From the NCBI GenBank assembly GCA_030426805.1, contig JAUHXU010000002.1:930001-994000 (forward strand): a DNA stretch of 64,000 bases, read 5' to 3'. The DNA is from a bacterium. Its GTDB lineage: Bacteria > Planctomycetota > JAFGQW01. The notes below the pieces were generated by a model. That model was not told the DNA's origin. It searched no databases and saw nothing but the letters and a program-made list of their open reading frames with translations. The position numbers and the translations under genes were made by a program. Shown here in pieces: positions 14,504-23,587 of the stretch. Within the stretch, counting starts at the first letter, position 1, and every line of letters starts with the position of its first letter.

Positions 14504-14509
14504 TATCCT
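14504..14509 (+). promoter_or_regulatory. -10-like TATCCT positioned for a leaderless transcript
   Basis: GGGTATCCT ends 7 nt before the ATG at 14517, in the 18-nt gap between the paralogues. No ribosome-binding site is present. Co-transcription with the upstream gene is also possible. Confidence 0.4.
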
Positions 14510-14516
14510 GACGGGC

Positions 14517-16619
14517 ATGCGCTGGGTCGTGCTTCTCCTGGTCGTCGCCATCGGTGGGGCTGCGATGTCGTTCGCGGTCGTCGAGCCGGACGCACCGCAA
14601 GAACTGCAGCCGGCCGAGGCCGTGGACCGGCGTGACGCGGCGCGCACCGATGCGGACGTCACGATGCCCCGGCGAATCGCTGGCGAGCCGGCTTCGGTTG
14701 CGGTCGAGCCGGCCGTCTCGACGCCGTCGACCGACGTTGCGGCGCCAGAGATCGAGGTCGTCGGCTACGACGGATTGCCGCGCGTCGGGGTTCCGGTTCG
14801 GATCATCGGCAAGCGGGTGTCCGGGCGTTCGCAGACGCAGTGCACCGACGCGCACGGGCGGGTGCGCTTTCTCGTCGTCGACCCCGGTGACGACTGGATG
14901 GGTGTGGAAGTCTCGGTTCTCGGCGGTCGAGACGTCACCGCGCAGGTGTGGCCGCGACCCGACGACGCGCCCGCGACGCGACTCGAGTTGCCGCCGATCG
15001 GGGCGGTGCGCATCGAGGCGTTCGGCCCGGACGGCAGGCGGTGGCGTCATCCGCTCCGATTGAACTTCGACGACGAGGCGTGGCGCGACGTCGTGGACGG
15101 TGGCGTCACGCTCTTTCCGGTCCGCGCGGGTGCGCGCGTCGTGCTGTACGATCGCACGTCGCGCACCACCGCGGTCGTCACCGGTGCGTTCGCCGGCCCG
15201 TCGCCCGACGCCGTCTCCACGCGCCGCATCGACGTCGCCTACGCCGGTCGGACGTTTCGCGGTCGCGCGCTCGCACCGTCCGGCGAGCCGATCACGCGTG
15301 GCGAGTTGCGGATCCAGAGCGTCTTCGTCGACGCGGTCGGGGATGCGCGCGGCATGACGAAGTCGGTCACGGCGACGACCGACGGGCGCTTCCTCACGTC
15401 GATGCTCGCGGGCGCGTCGTACCGTGCGATGCGCGTGCGCTGGTTCGACGAGGGGCGCGTGCGCGCCGAGGCCGAGGTCGCGATCCCGCCGGGGCGAGAC
15501 GGCCACGACGCCGGCGCCGTTCACCTGTTGGCGACGCGCCTTCTCGCTGCCGGCCGCGTGCGCTGGGCCGATCGCGAACTCACCGCCGACCAGGCGAAGC
15601 GGATCCACGTCGAACTGCACCCCGGCGGTGCCGAGGGGGATCGCACCGACGACGATCGCTCGCTCGAGTGTGACGAACCGGACTTCTATCCCAATCTCAC
15701 GGGGGTAGCCGAGCCCACGCGCGACGGCCGATACGCGGTCGCCGTCGCGCCCGACGGCCGCTTCGCGATCCACGGCCGCGTCGACGGTCCGTTCGCGCTG
15801 TGTGTGCGCGGCAATCCCGGCTCGACCGATCTGCGCGGGGTGCACCCCGGCACGCGCGACGTCGAGTTGGTCGTCGATCGCATGCGTGCGGTGTGCGGCC
15901 CCTTCACCGCGGACCCGTGGGCCCGTGACGTCGTGCTCGAGGCGTGGGCGGCGGGCCGGTGCCTCGCCCGCGGCCGTGTCCATCGCGGCCGATTCCACGT
16001 CGGACCGATTCCGTCGGGTCACGTCGGATGCGTCGTTCGGTTGCGCGGGCGTCGTGAACCGATCGCGACGTTCGCACGGATTCCGGCGGCGATCGACATC
16101 CGGGGGCTCGTGCGTGCGGCGCGGATTCGTGTCGTCGATCCGGACGGAGAGCCGATCGCGCACGCGACTATCGCGCAGGGCGACACGACGAACCCCCGCT
16201 GGACGGACGCCGACGGGGTCGCGATCTTGCCCGCCGGTGCCGAGGCGGTGCGGATCAGCGCCTTGGATCACCGAGTCGCGACGCTCCCGGCGTCGGTGGA
16301 TGCGACGGTCACGCTCGAGCGCGGCATCGACGTGCGCATCGTCTTCGAGCCGGATGTCCGCCCGCCGCCCGATACGTGCGGGATGGTCGTCCTGAACCGC
16401 ATCGACGACGCGTCGGGTGTCCAGTCCTCCGACACGCTCGGCTTCGTATCCACGCAGCGACACATCGATTGGGGCGCACCCGTTGCGGGCCGGTATGAAG
16501 CGATCGTCTACTCGTTGTCGGACGACTGGTCGATCGTCACCGACGAGACGACGTTCGTCGTCGCCGAATCGACCCGCGAGCAGCAAGTCGTTCGGCTGGC
16601 GATTCGCGCGGCGCGCTGA
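14517..16619 (+). CDS. Exported carboxypeptidase-regulatory-like protein, second tandem paralogue
   Basis: 700 residues, function unknown. An N-terminal hydrophobic segment (VVLLLVVAIGGAAMSFAVV, 3-21) is followed by an acidic Ala/Pro-rich linker and then beta-sandwich modules. One extra module near 75-160 (EVVGYDGLPRVGVPVRI, followed by CTDAHGRVRFLVVDPGDD) has the Ig/regulatory-domain pattern and accounts for most of the length difference from the upstream paralogue. From about residue 155 (IEAFGPDGRRWRHPL) the two align throughout, ending in a final domain with VRIVFEPDVRPPPD versus [14 protein letters not shown]. It starts 18 nt after the upstream stop. It contains several Cys residues but no recognisable enzyme motif. 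Confidence 0.8.
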   Translation: MRWVVLLLVVAIGGAAMSFAVVEPDAPQELQPAEAVDRRDAARTDADVTMPRRIAGEPASVAVEPAVSTPSTDVAAPEIEVVGYDGLPRVGVPVRIIGKRVSGRSQTQCTDAHGRVRFLVVDPGDDWMGVEVSVLGGRDVTAQVWPRPDDAPATRLELPPIGAVRIEAFGPDGRRWRHPLRLNFDDEAWRDVVDGGVTLFPVRAGARVVLYDRTSRTTAVVTGAFAGPSPDAVSTRRIDVAYAGRTFRGRALAPSGEPITRGELRIQSVFVDAVGDARGMTKSVTATTDGRFLTSMLAGASYRAMRVRWFDEGRVRAEAEVAIPPGRDGHDAGAVHLLATRLLAAGRVRWADRELTADQAKRIHVELHPGGAEGDRTDDDRSLECDEPDFYPNLTGVAEPTRDGRYAVAVAPDGRFAIHGRVDGPFALCVRGNPGSTDLRGVHPGTRDVELVVDRMRAVCGPFTADPWARDVVLEAWAAGRCLARGRVHRGRFHVGPIPSGHVGCVVRLRGRREPIATFARIPAAIDIRGLVRAARIRVVDPDGEPIAHATIAQGDTTNPRWTDADGVAILPAGAEAVRISALDHRVATLPASVDATVTLERGIDVRIVFEPDVRPPPDTCGMVVLNRIDDASGVQSSDTLGFVSTQRHIDWGAPVAGRYEAIVYSLSDDWSIVTDETTFVVAESTREQQVVRLAIRAAR

Positions 16620-16782
16620 CGAACCGCGCCGGCGTCAGGCTCTCGGCGAAATGCCGGGTCGGCTCTCGGACGGGTAGGGTGCGTGATCGGTCTCGACCGG
16701 TTTCTGCGTGACGTCCGGCGCTCGACGGCGTCCCTGGCGCGTGACACGATGCGCGTCCATGACGCAACGAGAGGAGAGTTGT

Positions 16783-17913
16783 ATGAAGACTCGTGCATGG
16801 CTGTTTGCGGCGCTGATCGCCGCGCCCCTCGGGGCCCAGCAGAATCTGTCGACGCTGACGGTCTCCGTCGACAACGGCGAGAACTGGACCTTCGGCCCGG
16901 TGACCGGACACGTCGACGCGATCCAGATGAAACTGGTCGCTCCGTCGGGTGAGTGGATGCTGCCGGCGTTCGATTGCTACCTCGCGTCCCCGCCGACCGG
17001 CATGACGTGGCTCGCCGCCAGCCCCTACGGCCCGATCCAGAGCCCGTCGACGTTCGGACTCCACAGCGTCGCCGGCGCGGATGTGGCCCTCGATGGCGAC
17101 GTCTTCGAGTTCCAGGCGAAGCTCGGCTACGTCAACGAACAGGGAGGCGGGAACGCCGAAGGGGTCCGAAGCCACTACGTGCCGTTCTGGGATGATCAGG
17201 ACGACTACGTGTGGAAGTCGAGCTCCGAGATGTGGACGCACTTCAGCGGCGGCAACTACAACGGCGGGAGTACCGCAGAGGGCTGGCAAACGCTGAATCA
17301 CATCGATGCCGAGGGCAACACGGACCCGGAAGTGTTCAGCGTCGAGTTGATGTTTCGGAGAGCCGTTCTGACGCGCGCATGGAAGGCCGGCCAACCGAAC
17401 AGCGTCGCGAACGCGTTCTTCACGACCCCCGAGTACGAGTCCGCCGTCACGTCGCCGACCGGCGGCGAAGCGTTCCTGACGATCCAGGGGATTTCGCTGA
17501 TGGCCCCGGCATTGGTCGGCACGACGACGACGATCAAGAAAACGCATCCGGGGGCGATGCCGATCATCACGACGACGCCGTTCGCCCGCCTGTCGAATCC
17601 GCTTCAGCTCAACCTGTCGCTCCCGCTTCCGGACGAGACGACGGTCCACGCCCAGTCGTTGGTCGGCACGTTCTTTCCCGGTGGCTGGCGCTACTTCACA
17701 CTGACGAACACGTTGCCGCCGGTGAAGCTGTTCTTCCCGACGCAAAACGGCCTCGTGCTGTTGACGGCCGTCGGCGCGGCGACGATGACGGAGCCCTGTC
17801 GATACAAGATCTGGGTGCCCGACGACGTCGTGCAAGGCAACATCTACGTCACCGACAAGCGTCAATACGACGCGTTCAAGATCGGGTCGGTCGACGGGGT
17901 GGCGTCACAGTAG
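16783..17913 (+). CDS. Secreted protein of unknown function
   Basis: 376 residues from the ATG at 16783, chosen because GAGGAGAG lies 5-12 nt upstream and a clean signal peptide follows (MKTRAWLFAALIAAPLGAQQ, cleavage near residue 18). The mature protein is rich in aromatic, Ser/Thr and Gly residues with predicted beta structure: LTVSVDNGENWTFGPV, a WDDQDDYVWKSSSEMW segment near 130-145, and a C-terminal strand-rich part (FPGGWRYFTLTNTLPPVKLF). No domain is recognised. Unlike its two upstream neighbours it has no membrane anchor, so it is likely periplasmic or released. It ends 5 nt from the convergent kinase gene and shares its hairpin at 17928-17950. Confidence 0.8.
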   Translation: MKTRAWLFAALIAAPLGAQQNLSTLTVSVDNGENWTFGPVTGHVDAIQMKLVAPSGEWMLPAFDCYLASPPTGMTWLAASPYGPIQSPSTFGLHSVAGADVALDGDVFEFQAKLGYVNEQGGGNAEGVRSHYVPFWDDQDDYVWKSSSEMWTHFSGGNYNGGSTAEGWQTLNHIDAEGNTDPEVFSVELMFRRAVLTRAWKAGQPNSVANAFFTTPEYESAVTSPTGGEAFLTIQGISLMAPALVGTTTTIKKTHPGAMPIITTTPFARLSNPLQLNLSLPLPDETTVHAQSLVGTFFPGGWRYFTLTNTLPPVKLFFPTQNGLVLLTAVGAATMTEPCRYKIWVPDDVVQGNIYVTDKRQYDAFKIGSVDGVASQ

Positions 17914-17918
17914 TCCGC

Positions 17919-20660
17919 TCATTGCCGCCCGCGCGTATCCTGCGCGCGGGTGGCCAGCCGCTTGAGGTTCTCGAGGTTCCGGCTCTCTTGCTCGCCGAGC
18001 AGACCGGAGTCGAGGCCGCGCGTCGCGAGCGCCACGCTCTCTTCGGTATCGCCCGCGTAGTGGGCGAGCAGTGCGCCGAGATACTCGGCCGAAGCGCGAT
18101 GCTGGCGGGTGACGCGTCGGCCGCCGCTGTAGTCGCCGCGTTGCAGGCGCTCGAGTGGTGGGCGGCCCGCTTGCGCGATCAGCGCGAGGGTCGCGGGGTC
18201 GGTCTTCGCTTCGACGGCGCGTTGCGCGCGCAAGAACGCCGTCCACGCGACCGCAAGGGCTGCATCCGGGGTCGGTGAGGCCGCAAACGCCTCCTCGGCG
18301 AGTGCGTCCACCGCATCGGGTTCGCGCGAGAGCGCGCGCGCCGCGTTCCAGGCGATCACGAGCGCGCCCGACCGGACGCTGCGTGCTTCGGTGCGGTCGG
18401 CGAGGGCGACCGCGTCGTCACGCAGCGACTCGATCGCGGCCTGGCGTTGCTCGTCGTCGGTCGGCAGTTCGCCGCCCATCGCCCGGTGCCAGCGCACCTG
18501 CAGGAGCATCTGATCGGTTTCGTCGCGTTTTCGCCGGACGCGAGCGAGGTCGCGCGCTCGCGTGAGCGCGGACTCCGCCGCGGCGATCTTCCCGCTGGCA
18601 GCGAGCTGACGGGCGCCCATCATCACGAAGAACCAGTCGTCCGTCCACCGCTCGCGTCCCCACTCGAAGAGACGGGTCGACGCGGCCTCTTGCCCGAGGA
18701 TTCGCTTCGCTTCGATCACCGTCGACGCGTCGATCGCGATCCAGCGATCCTGCGGGAAGTTCGCCACGAACGTGTCGAGAACCCGAGTCGCCGCCGCCCG
18801 GTCGCCGAGGGCCAGGCACTGCCGAAGCAGCAAGCGGAGTATCGTGCGGGAGGTCGGCCGCAGTTCGCGGAGCCACTCGAGCCCTTCGCGGATCACGGCG
18901 GGCTCGTCTCGGCCGTCCGCGTCCCACAGATACCGGAGGATCGCGGTGCGCGGGTCGCGTGCGTCGACGGCCTCCGCGAGTCCGATTTCGTTTGCGATCG
19001 ACGCCTCCGGGTAATCGGCGTGGAGCATCGCGATGACGGTGAACTGGTGTGCGAGGCGGTCGCCGTCGCCAGACGGAAGCGTCCAGGGTGCGGCACGATC
19101 GTCGGCAGCCGCCAGCAGCGCCGCGCGCCCTCGACCGGGCGCGACCGATTCGAGCGCCGATCGCGTCGCGTCGCGATCGTCGACGAGGAGCCAGGCGGCC
19201 GCGCGCGCGAGCTGCCACGTGCGCTGCCGAGTCGCGTCGCCCCCCGGTCCGCCGAGCCCGGTGATGTCGTCGACGTGGTCGCGCAGGATCGCGTGGTCGA
19301 CGCCGTTCGTGCGCGACGCCAGCAGATCGATCAGCTGCTCGAGCGTCTCGTTCGCGCGGATCCGGCGTTCGATCGCGTCCGACGTCCGGGGGTCGTCCGC
19401 ACGCGCCCGGACGCTGTCGAGCATCGCGCGTGCGAGCGGGTAGCGTCCGCGGTCGACCTCCCGTTCGACCGCGCGAAAGTCGGCCTCGATCGATCGACGT
19501 TCCCGGTCGGCGCGCCACACCAGGACAGCGGTCGCGAGCAGGGCGGTCGCGACCGACGCGCCGATCGCGGTCGATGCGCGGGGATGACGACGGACGAGCT
19601 TGGCGAAGCGGCCGAGGGCGCCGATGCGCCGCGATTCGATCGGCCGATCGGTCACGTAGCGCTCGAGGTCGTCGGCGAATGCCGCGGCGGACCCGAAGCG
19701 ACGTTCGCGGTCCTTGTCGAGTGCGCGCACGATGATCGTCTGCAGGTCGCGATCGATCGACTTCATCGCGGGCGGCTCCGCGAGCAGGATCTTCCGGATC
19801 AGCGTCGCCGGTTCGGGGCCGACGAAGGGCGGCTCGCCGGTCGCGAGTTCGTAGAGCGTCGCGCCGAGCGAGTAGATGTCGGTGCGTGCGTCGACGTTCG
19901 CGACCGCGCGGCCGGCTCGGAGTTGCTCGGGCGACATGTACGGCAGCGTGCCCGACACGTGCTGATCCCCGGTCATCGTCGTATCGTCGACGAGGCGGGC
20001 GAGGCCGAAGTCGAGGATGCACGGGTCGTGGCCGTCGAACATGATGTTGCCCGGCTTGACGTCGCGGTGGATGATGCCGGCGGCATGGGCTTCCTGGAGC
20101 GCGCGCGCGATCGCGATCCCGATCCGGGCGACCTCGCCGCTCGCGAGCGGGGTCTCGACCTCGTCGAGCGCCGGTCCGCCGAGCCACTTCATCGCGATGT
20201 AGGCGCCTTGGTCGGTCTCGCCGACCGCGTAGACCGGCACGATGTTGCGGTGATCGAGCGACGCCGCGATCTCCGCTTCGCGCAGGAAGCGCCGGCGTTC
20301 GTTCGCGTCGCCGGCGACCTCGTGCCGAAGCAGCTTGATCGCGACGAATCGGGACAACGCGACGTCGCGAGCGAGGAAGACCTGGCCGCGGCCGCCCACG
20401 CCGAGGGGCGCGACGACCTCGAAGCCCTCGATCGTCGGATAGGTGGTGTGCTGCGACGGATCGGGCGGCGCGAGCGACTCGAACACGGCTTCGCTGTGTG
20501 CGTCGGCGGCGATCATCCGTTCGAGCAGCGGGAGGAGGTCCGGACGATCATCGCAGATCGCCGCCGGGTCGACCGGCTCTCCGGCGTCGCGTCGTTCGAG
20601 CCACGCCGCGAGCCGGTCGATCAGCTCGCGTTCGGCGTCCCCGCCGGGGTCGTTACTCAC
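17919..20660 (-). CDS. Hanks-type serine/threonine protein kinase with transmembrane helix and TPR-like C-terminal region
   Basis: 913 residues from a GTG at 20660 that overlaps the end of the sigma-factor gene by 8 nt, with GGAG just upstream. A helical N-terminal segment (1-75) precedes a complete kinase domain (about 79-340): glycine loop LGVGGRGQV (86-94), VAIK lysine (K109), catalytic HRDVKPGN (198-205), DFGLAR (217-222), GTLPYMSPEQL and DIYSLGATLYELATGEPPF. One transmembrane helix (about 364-382) leads to roughly 530 residues of Ala/Arg-rich helices resembling TPRs, presumably extracytoplasmic. This sigma-kinase pairing with translational coupling is common in Planctomycetota, where the kinase is thought to control the partner sigma factor; regulation of this pair is inference. 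Confidence 0.93.
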   Translation of the reverse strand: MSNDPGGDAERELIDRLAAWLERRDAGEPVDPAAICDDRPDLLPLLERMIAADAHSEAVFESLAPPDPSQHTTYPTIEGFEVVAPLGVGGRGQVFLARDVALSRFVAIKLLRHEVAGDANERRRFLREAEIAASLDHRNIVPVYAVGETDQGAYIAMKWLGGPALDEVETPLASGEVARIGIAIARALQEAHAAGIIHRDVKPGNIMFDGHDPCILDFGLARLVDDTTMTGDQHVSGTLPYMSPEQLRAGRAVANVDARTDIYSLGATLYELATGEPPFVGPEPATLIRKILLAEPPAMKSIDRDLQTIIVRALDKDRERRFGSAAAFADDLERYVTDRPIESRRIGALGRFAKLVRRHPRASTAIGASVATALLATAVLVWRADRERRSIEADFRAVEREVDRGRYPLARAMLDSVRARADDPRTSDAIERRIRANETLEQLIDLLASRTNGVDHAILRDHVDDITGLGGPGGDATRQRTWQLARAAAWLLVDDRDATRSALESVAPGRGRAALLAAADDRAAPWTLPSGDGDRLAHQFTVIAMLHADYPEASIANEIGLAEAVDARDPRTAILRYLWDADGRDEPAVIREGLEWLRELRPTSRTILRLLLRQCLALGDRAAATRVLDTFVANFPQDRWIAIDASTVIEAKRILGQEAASTRLFEWGRERWTDDWFFVMMGARQLAASGKIAAAESALTRARDLARVRRKRDETDQMLLQVRWHRAMGGELPTDDEQRQAAIESLRDDAVALADRTEARSVRSGALVIAWNAARALSREPDAVDALAEEAFAASPTPDAALAVAWTAFLRAQRAVEAKTDPATLALIAQAGRPPLERLQRGDYSGGRRVTRQHRASAEYLGALLAHYAGDTEESVALATRGLDSGLLGEQESRNLENLKRLATRAQDTRGRQ
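17928..17950. terminator. Bidirectional hairpin overlapping the kinase 3' coding end
   Basis: CCCGCGCG (17928-17935) pairs with CGCGCGGG (17943-17950) around a 7-nt loop. It lies 14 nt after the plus-strand stop at 17913 and inside the last codons of the convergent kinase gene. There is no clear U-run, so intrinsic termination is plausible but unproven. Confidence 0.4.
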
Positions 20661-21240
20661 GGTCCGGTGACTCCGCCAAGCCGATCGCGAGCGCGGCGCG
20701 GGCGCGGAAGTAGAGCATGCGCGCGGCACCGACGGAGCGGTCGAGCGCCTCGGCGATCTCGCGGTAGTCCTTGCCCTCGACGAGGCGCATCACGATGATG
20801 CGACGCTGCGTCTCGTCGAGTCGGTCGAGCGCTTGTCCGACCGCCTCGAGGCTCTCGACCTGGATTGCCGCGCGGCTCGGCGTCGGTCCGGGCGCCGCGA
20901 CCGAATCGGGTTCGACGCGCCCGGTCGACGTCGGGCCCTTGCGCTTGTCGCGGCCGAGTGCGCGCGCCTTGTCGCGCACGTTGTTCTCGAGGATCGTCGT
21001 CAACCAGGACGCGAAGGTGTCCTCGTCGTTGCCGCGGAACGTGTGGATCTTGCGGACGACGTCGAGATAGGTCGTCTGGATGACGTCGGAGGTGCCGAAG
21101 TGCCGCCGGCCCGAGCCGTTGAGCCGGGCGCGGGCCGCTGCCCGGACGCGCGCGTCGACCCGTCGCAGCGCGCGGTCCAGCGCGCCGCGATCCCCGCGAC
21201 GTGCTCGCCGCAGGTCGCTCCGGAACGACTCGTCTCGCAT
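20653..21240 (-). CDS. ECF-family RNA polymerase sigma factor
   Basis: 195 residues from ATG 21240; an ATG at 21270 would add 10 residues. The smaller start is preferred because a -10-like GATAAA sits just upstream of it. Sigma region 2 spans about 10-85 (FGTSDVIQTTYLDVVRKIHTF, then DEDTFASWLTTILENNVRDKAR), and region 4 about 125-185 (LEAVGQALDRLDETQRRIIVMRLVEGKDYREIAEALDRSVGAARMLYFRARAAL, quoted here as its ends: LDRLDETQRRIIVMR and SVGAARMLYFRARAAL). It has no region 3 and no extra domain. The sequence type, with a long linker and the TSDVIQTTYLD motif, matches planctomycete ECF subgroups that pair with protein kinases. The kinase gene overlaps its 3' end, so the two are co-translated. Confidence 0.93.
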   Translation of the reverse strand: MRDESFRSDLRRARRGDRGALDRALRRVDARVRAAARARLNGSGRRHFGTSDVIQTTYLDVVRKIHTFRGNDEDTFASWLTTILENNVRDKARALGRDKRKGPTSTGRVEPDSVAAPGPTPSRAAIQVESLEAVGQALDRLDETQRRIIVMRLVEGKDYREIAEALDRSVGAARMLYFRARAALAIGLAESPDRE

Positions 21241-21472
21241 GTCTTTCAGTTTATCGCATGCCAGGCTCATGCGTCACCCGCGCGGTCATCGCTCATCGGA
21301 CCGGTCCTCTCGACCCTCCCGACGCCGACGAGATCCGCGCGTCACGCGGTTTTTGGGATCAGCGTCGGCTCGGGAACCACACGGCGGCCTCGTTCGTCCT
21401 CGCCGCATCGGCTCGCGCCAAGTCGTCCGCCTGCACCTCGCCCGCGAACGCGGAGCCAACCTTCACTTCGCT

Positions 21473-21546
21473 TTTTGTCCCTCAACCGGGACAAAATCGC
21501 GTTTGAAGCGCTTCAAACCCGAATATGTCCCGCTTGAGGGACAAAA
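21473..21546. repeat. Dispersed three-hairpin palindromic element, copy 1
   Basis: A 74-nt interrupted palindrome centred at 21509.5. The left hairpin is TTTTGTCCC-TCAACC-GGGACAAAA, the centre is GTTTGAAGCGCTTCAAAC (21501-21518), and the right hairpin is TGTCCC-GCTTGA-GGGACA. The outer arms also pair with each other. It lies in the 348-nt space 21241-21588, downstream of the antiporter operon; the remainder of that space holds no credible gene. Confidence 0.9.
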
Positions 21547-21588
21547 TCCCAGGACAAGCGCCGCGCGCCGGAGTGAGCCGGTCGGGGA

Positions 21589-23301
21589 TCAGCCGCTCAG
21601 GTAGTAGACGAGCAGATAGCCCACGAGCAGGATAAGCGCGATCAGCACCGAGGCGCCGGTGACCCAGCCGCGGTGGGCGCGTTCTTCGGCGTGGGCGAAG
21701 CCGGCGAAGGCGACGACGCGCGCGGGGATGCGTTCGAGCACGGCGGAGTCGATCGCCTTGCCGAGGTGGGCGAGGGGGACCGTGACGATCCACCAGAAGC
21801 CGCGCGCGAGGGCGCGGTAGAGGCGGTCGACGTCGAGGTTGATCTTGCGCTCCTCCGGCGGGTAGATGCCGGCTTTCATCAGCCACCAGACCGCGAGGAT
21901 CGCGAACAGCAGGAGCTGCATCTGCGTCACGACGTGGGTCGCGTCGTACGGCGTGTAGGCGTGGCCGTGGAGCATCGGCTCGTAGGGAAGCAGCCCGTAG
22001 AGCAGCGACGGGAAGCTCCCGATCACGATGCACAGCACCGAGCCGATCGCCATCGCGACCAGCATGTTCCACGGCGCCTCCTTCGGGCGCTTGCCCGAGT
22101 CGTGCGCGAAGAACGCGAAGTAGGGGATCTTGATGCCCGCGTGCTCGAGCACGCCCGCCGACGCGAAGAGGAGCACCCACCAGACCAAGTAGTGGTGCTC
22201 GGCGAGCGCGGCCGACAGGATCATCGACTTCGTCACGAACGCGCTGAACAGCGGGAACGCCGAGATCGACGCCGCGCCGACGAGGCAGAATCCGGTCGTC
22301 CACGGCATCGACTTGTAGAGGCCGCCCAAGTCGGTGCCGTTGGCGGTGCCGGTGCGCATCAGCACCGCGCCCATCGCCATGAACAACAGCCCCTTGAAGA
22401 TCACGTCGGCAAACGCGTGCGCGACCGCGCCGTCGATCGCGAGCGGCGTGCCGATCCCGATCCCGACGACCATGAAGCCGACCTGGTTGATCATCGAGTA
22501 GCTGAGCACGCGCCGCAGATCGTTCTCGATCACCGCGTAGAAGATCGGGAACGACGCCATCACGAGGCCGATCCAGATCAGCGGCTCGGCGCCGGGGAAG
22601 ACGCGCGCGAGCAGGTAGACCGCGGCCTTCGTCGTGAACGCGCTCAGGAAGACCGTGCCGGTCGGCGTCGCGCGCGGATACGCGTCGATCACCCAGCCGT
22701 GCGCGAGCGGGAACGCGCACTTGATCCCGATCGCGAGGAAGATCAGCACCGATGCGGTGTCGCCGAGGAGCATCGGCTCGATCGAGAGCGAGCCGCCGTC
22801 GTTCGTTCGGAAGAGGATCCCGGCGAGGAGCAACAGCCCGGACGCGATGTTGACGAGCAGGTAACGCACGCCGGCGGCGTAGGTCTTCTCGCTGCGACCG
22901 GCCCACACGAGGAACACCGACGTCAGCGCGAGCAACTCCCACCAGACGAAGAGCGTGATCCAGTCGCCCGCAGTGACCGCGCCGATCGCGCTGCCGGCGT
23001 AGGCGAGCGCCGCGACCTGTTGGACCGTGTCCTTCACGTGCAGCGAGTAGATCACCGCGAGCAGCGCCGCGATGTGGAACAACAACCCGAACAGGTAGCC
23101 GAGCTTGTCGACCCGCCCGAGTTCGAGCGTGTAGCCGAAGACGCCGACCTGCCAGTGCGTGCCGTGCTCGACGCCGACGAAGTTGACGAGGGCCGCGACC
23201 GCGACACCGACCATCCACGCCGCCCGGAGCGGTCCGCGCAGGAACGGCACGACGAGCGCGCCGGCGATCAGCAGCAGGGCGGGGGGGAGGTCAACGATCA
23301 T
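21589..23301 (-). CDS. Antiporter-like / proton-conducting membrane subunit (MrpD/NuoL-M family), distal gene
   Basis: 570 residues with about 14-16 membrane helices. It carries the Proton_antipo_M signatures: the helix pair around TLFVWWELLALTSVFLVW with the conserved Glu, LFLAIGIKCAFPLAHGWVIDAYPRATPTG-type loop with Lys (key motif GIKCAFPLAHGW), FTTKAAVYLLARVFPG, and LRRVLSYSMINQVGFMVVG with the downstream HAFADVIFKGLLFMA. These residues form ion half-channels in complex I subunits and Mrp antiporters. A C-terminal extension (about 490-570), with an extra final helix, resembles the NuoL-type tail but is shorter. Last gene of a four-gene operon; its start overlaps the small upstream gene by 11 nt. 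Which ion moves is not deducible. Confidence 0.88.
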   Translation of the reverse strand: MIVDLPPALLLIAGALVVPFLRGPLRAAWMVGVAVAALVNFVGVEHGTHWQVGVFGYTLELGRVDKLGYLFGLLFHIAALLAVIYSLHVKDTVQQVAALAYAGSAIGAVTAGDWITLFVWWELLALTSVFLVWAGRSEKTYAAGVRYLLVNIASGLLLLAGILFRTNDGGSLSIEPMLLGDTASVLIFLAIGIKCAFPLAHGWVIDAYPRATPTGTVFLSAFTTKAAVYLLARVFPGAEPLIWIGLVMASFPIFYAVIENDLRRVLSYSMINQVGFMVVGIGIGTPLAIDGAVAHAFADVIFKGLLFMAMGAVLMRTGTANGTDLGGLYKSMPWTTGFCLVGAASISAFPLFSAFVTKSMILSAALAEHHYLVWWVLLFASAGVLEHAGIKIPYFAFFAHDSGKRPKEAPWNMLVAMAIGSVLCIVIGSFPSLLYGLLPYEPMLHGHAYTPYDATHVVTQMQLLLFAILAVWWLMKAGIYPPEERKINLDVDRLYRALARGFWWIVTVPLAHLGKAIDSAVLERIPARVVAFAGFAHAEERAHRGWVTGASVLIALILLVGYLLVYYLSG

Positions 23302-23587
23302 CGTACGCCTCGTCCCGGGCCACGACCTTGCGCAGCCCCTTCGCGACGATCACGAGCGCGACGATCCCGGCGAAGCCGTAGATCCCGTAGAAGCCGGGCA
23401 CCTTCTCGGCGCCGAGGTGGGTCTCCTTGTGGTAGCCGACGCCGATCAGATCGAGCACGTCGAACGCGAGGGCGACCGCGCACAGTACGAAGAAGATCCG
23501 GAAGAACCAGCGGGTCTTCACCGGATCATCGAAGAAGTGGCGGGTGCCGTCGTCGTTCGGCGGTGGGGTGTGGTCGTTCGAGTGCAT
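23291..23587 (-). CDS. Small two-helix membrane protein of the antiporter operon
   Basis: 98 residues. A polar N-terminus (about 1-27, NDDGTRHFFDDPVKTRWFF) is followed by helix 1 (FRIFFVLCAVALAFDVLDLI), a short loop with HKETHLGAEKVPGFYGIYGF, helix 2 (AGIVALVIVAKGLRKVV) and a charged end RDEAYDDR. It is stop/start coupled to the upstream antiporter gene (TGATG at 23585-23589) and overlaps the next gene by 11 nt, so it is a genuine operon member. Similar short proteins with a YGFxG...AKxLRKVVxRDE signature accompany MrpD/NuoM-like clusters in other bacteria, to the best of my recollection. It has no recognised domain and may be an accessory subunit. Confidence 0.85.
   Translation of the reverse strand: MHSNDHTPPPNDDGTRHFFDDPVKTRWFFRIFFVLCAVALAFDVLDLIGVGYHKETHLGAEKVPGFYGIYGFAGIVALVIVAKGLRKVVARDEAYDDR

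Noticed and set aside
21359..21470. Short minus-strand open stretch (ending at the TGA 21359-21361) with natural-looking codon use, possible gene remnant between copy 1 of the palindrome and the sigma gene
   Set aside because: No start codon, no recognisable family and only about 36 codons; too little to call a pseudogene.
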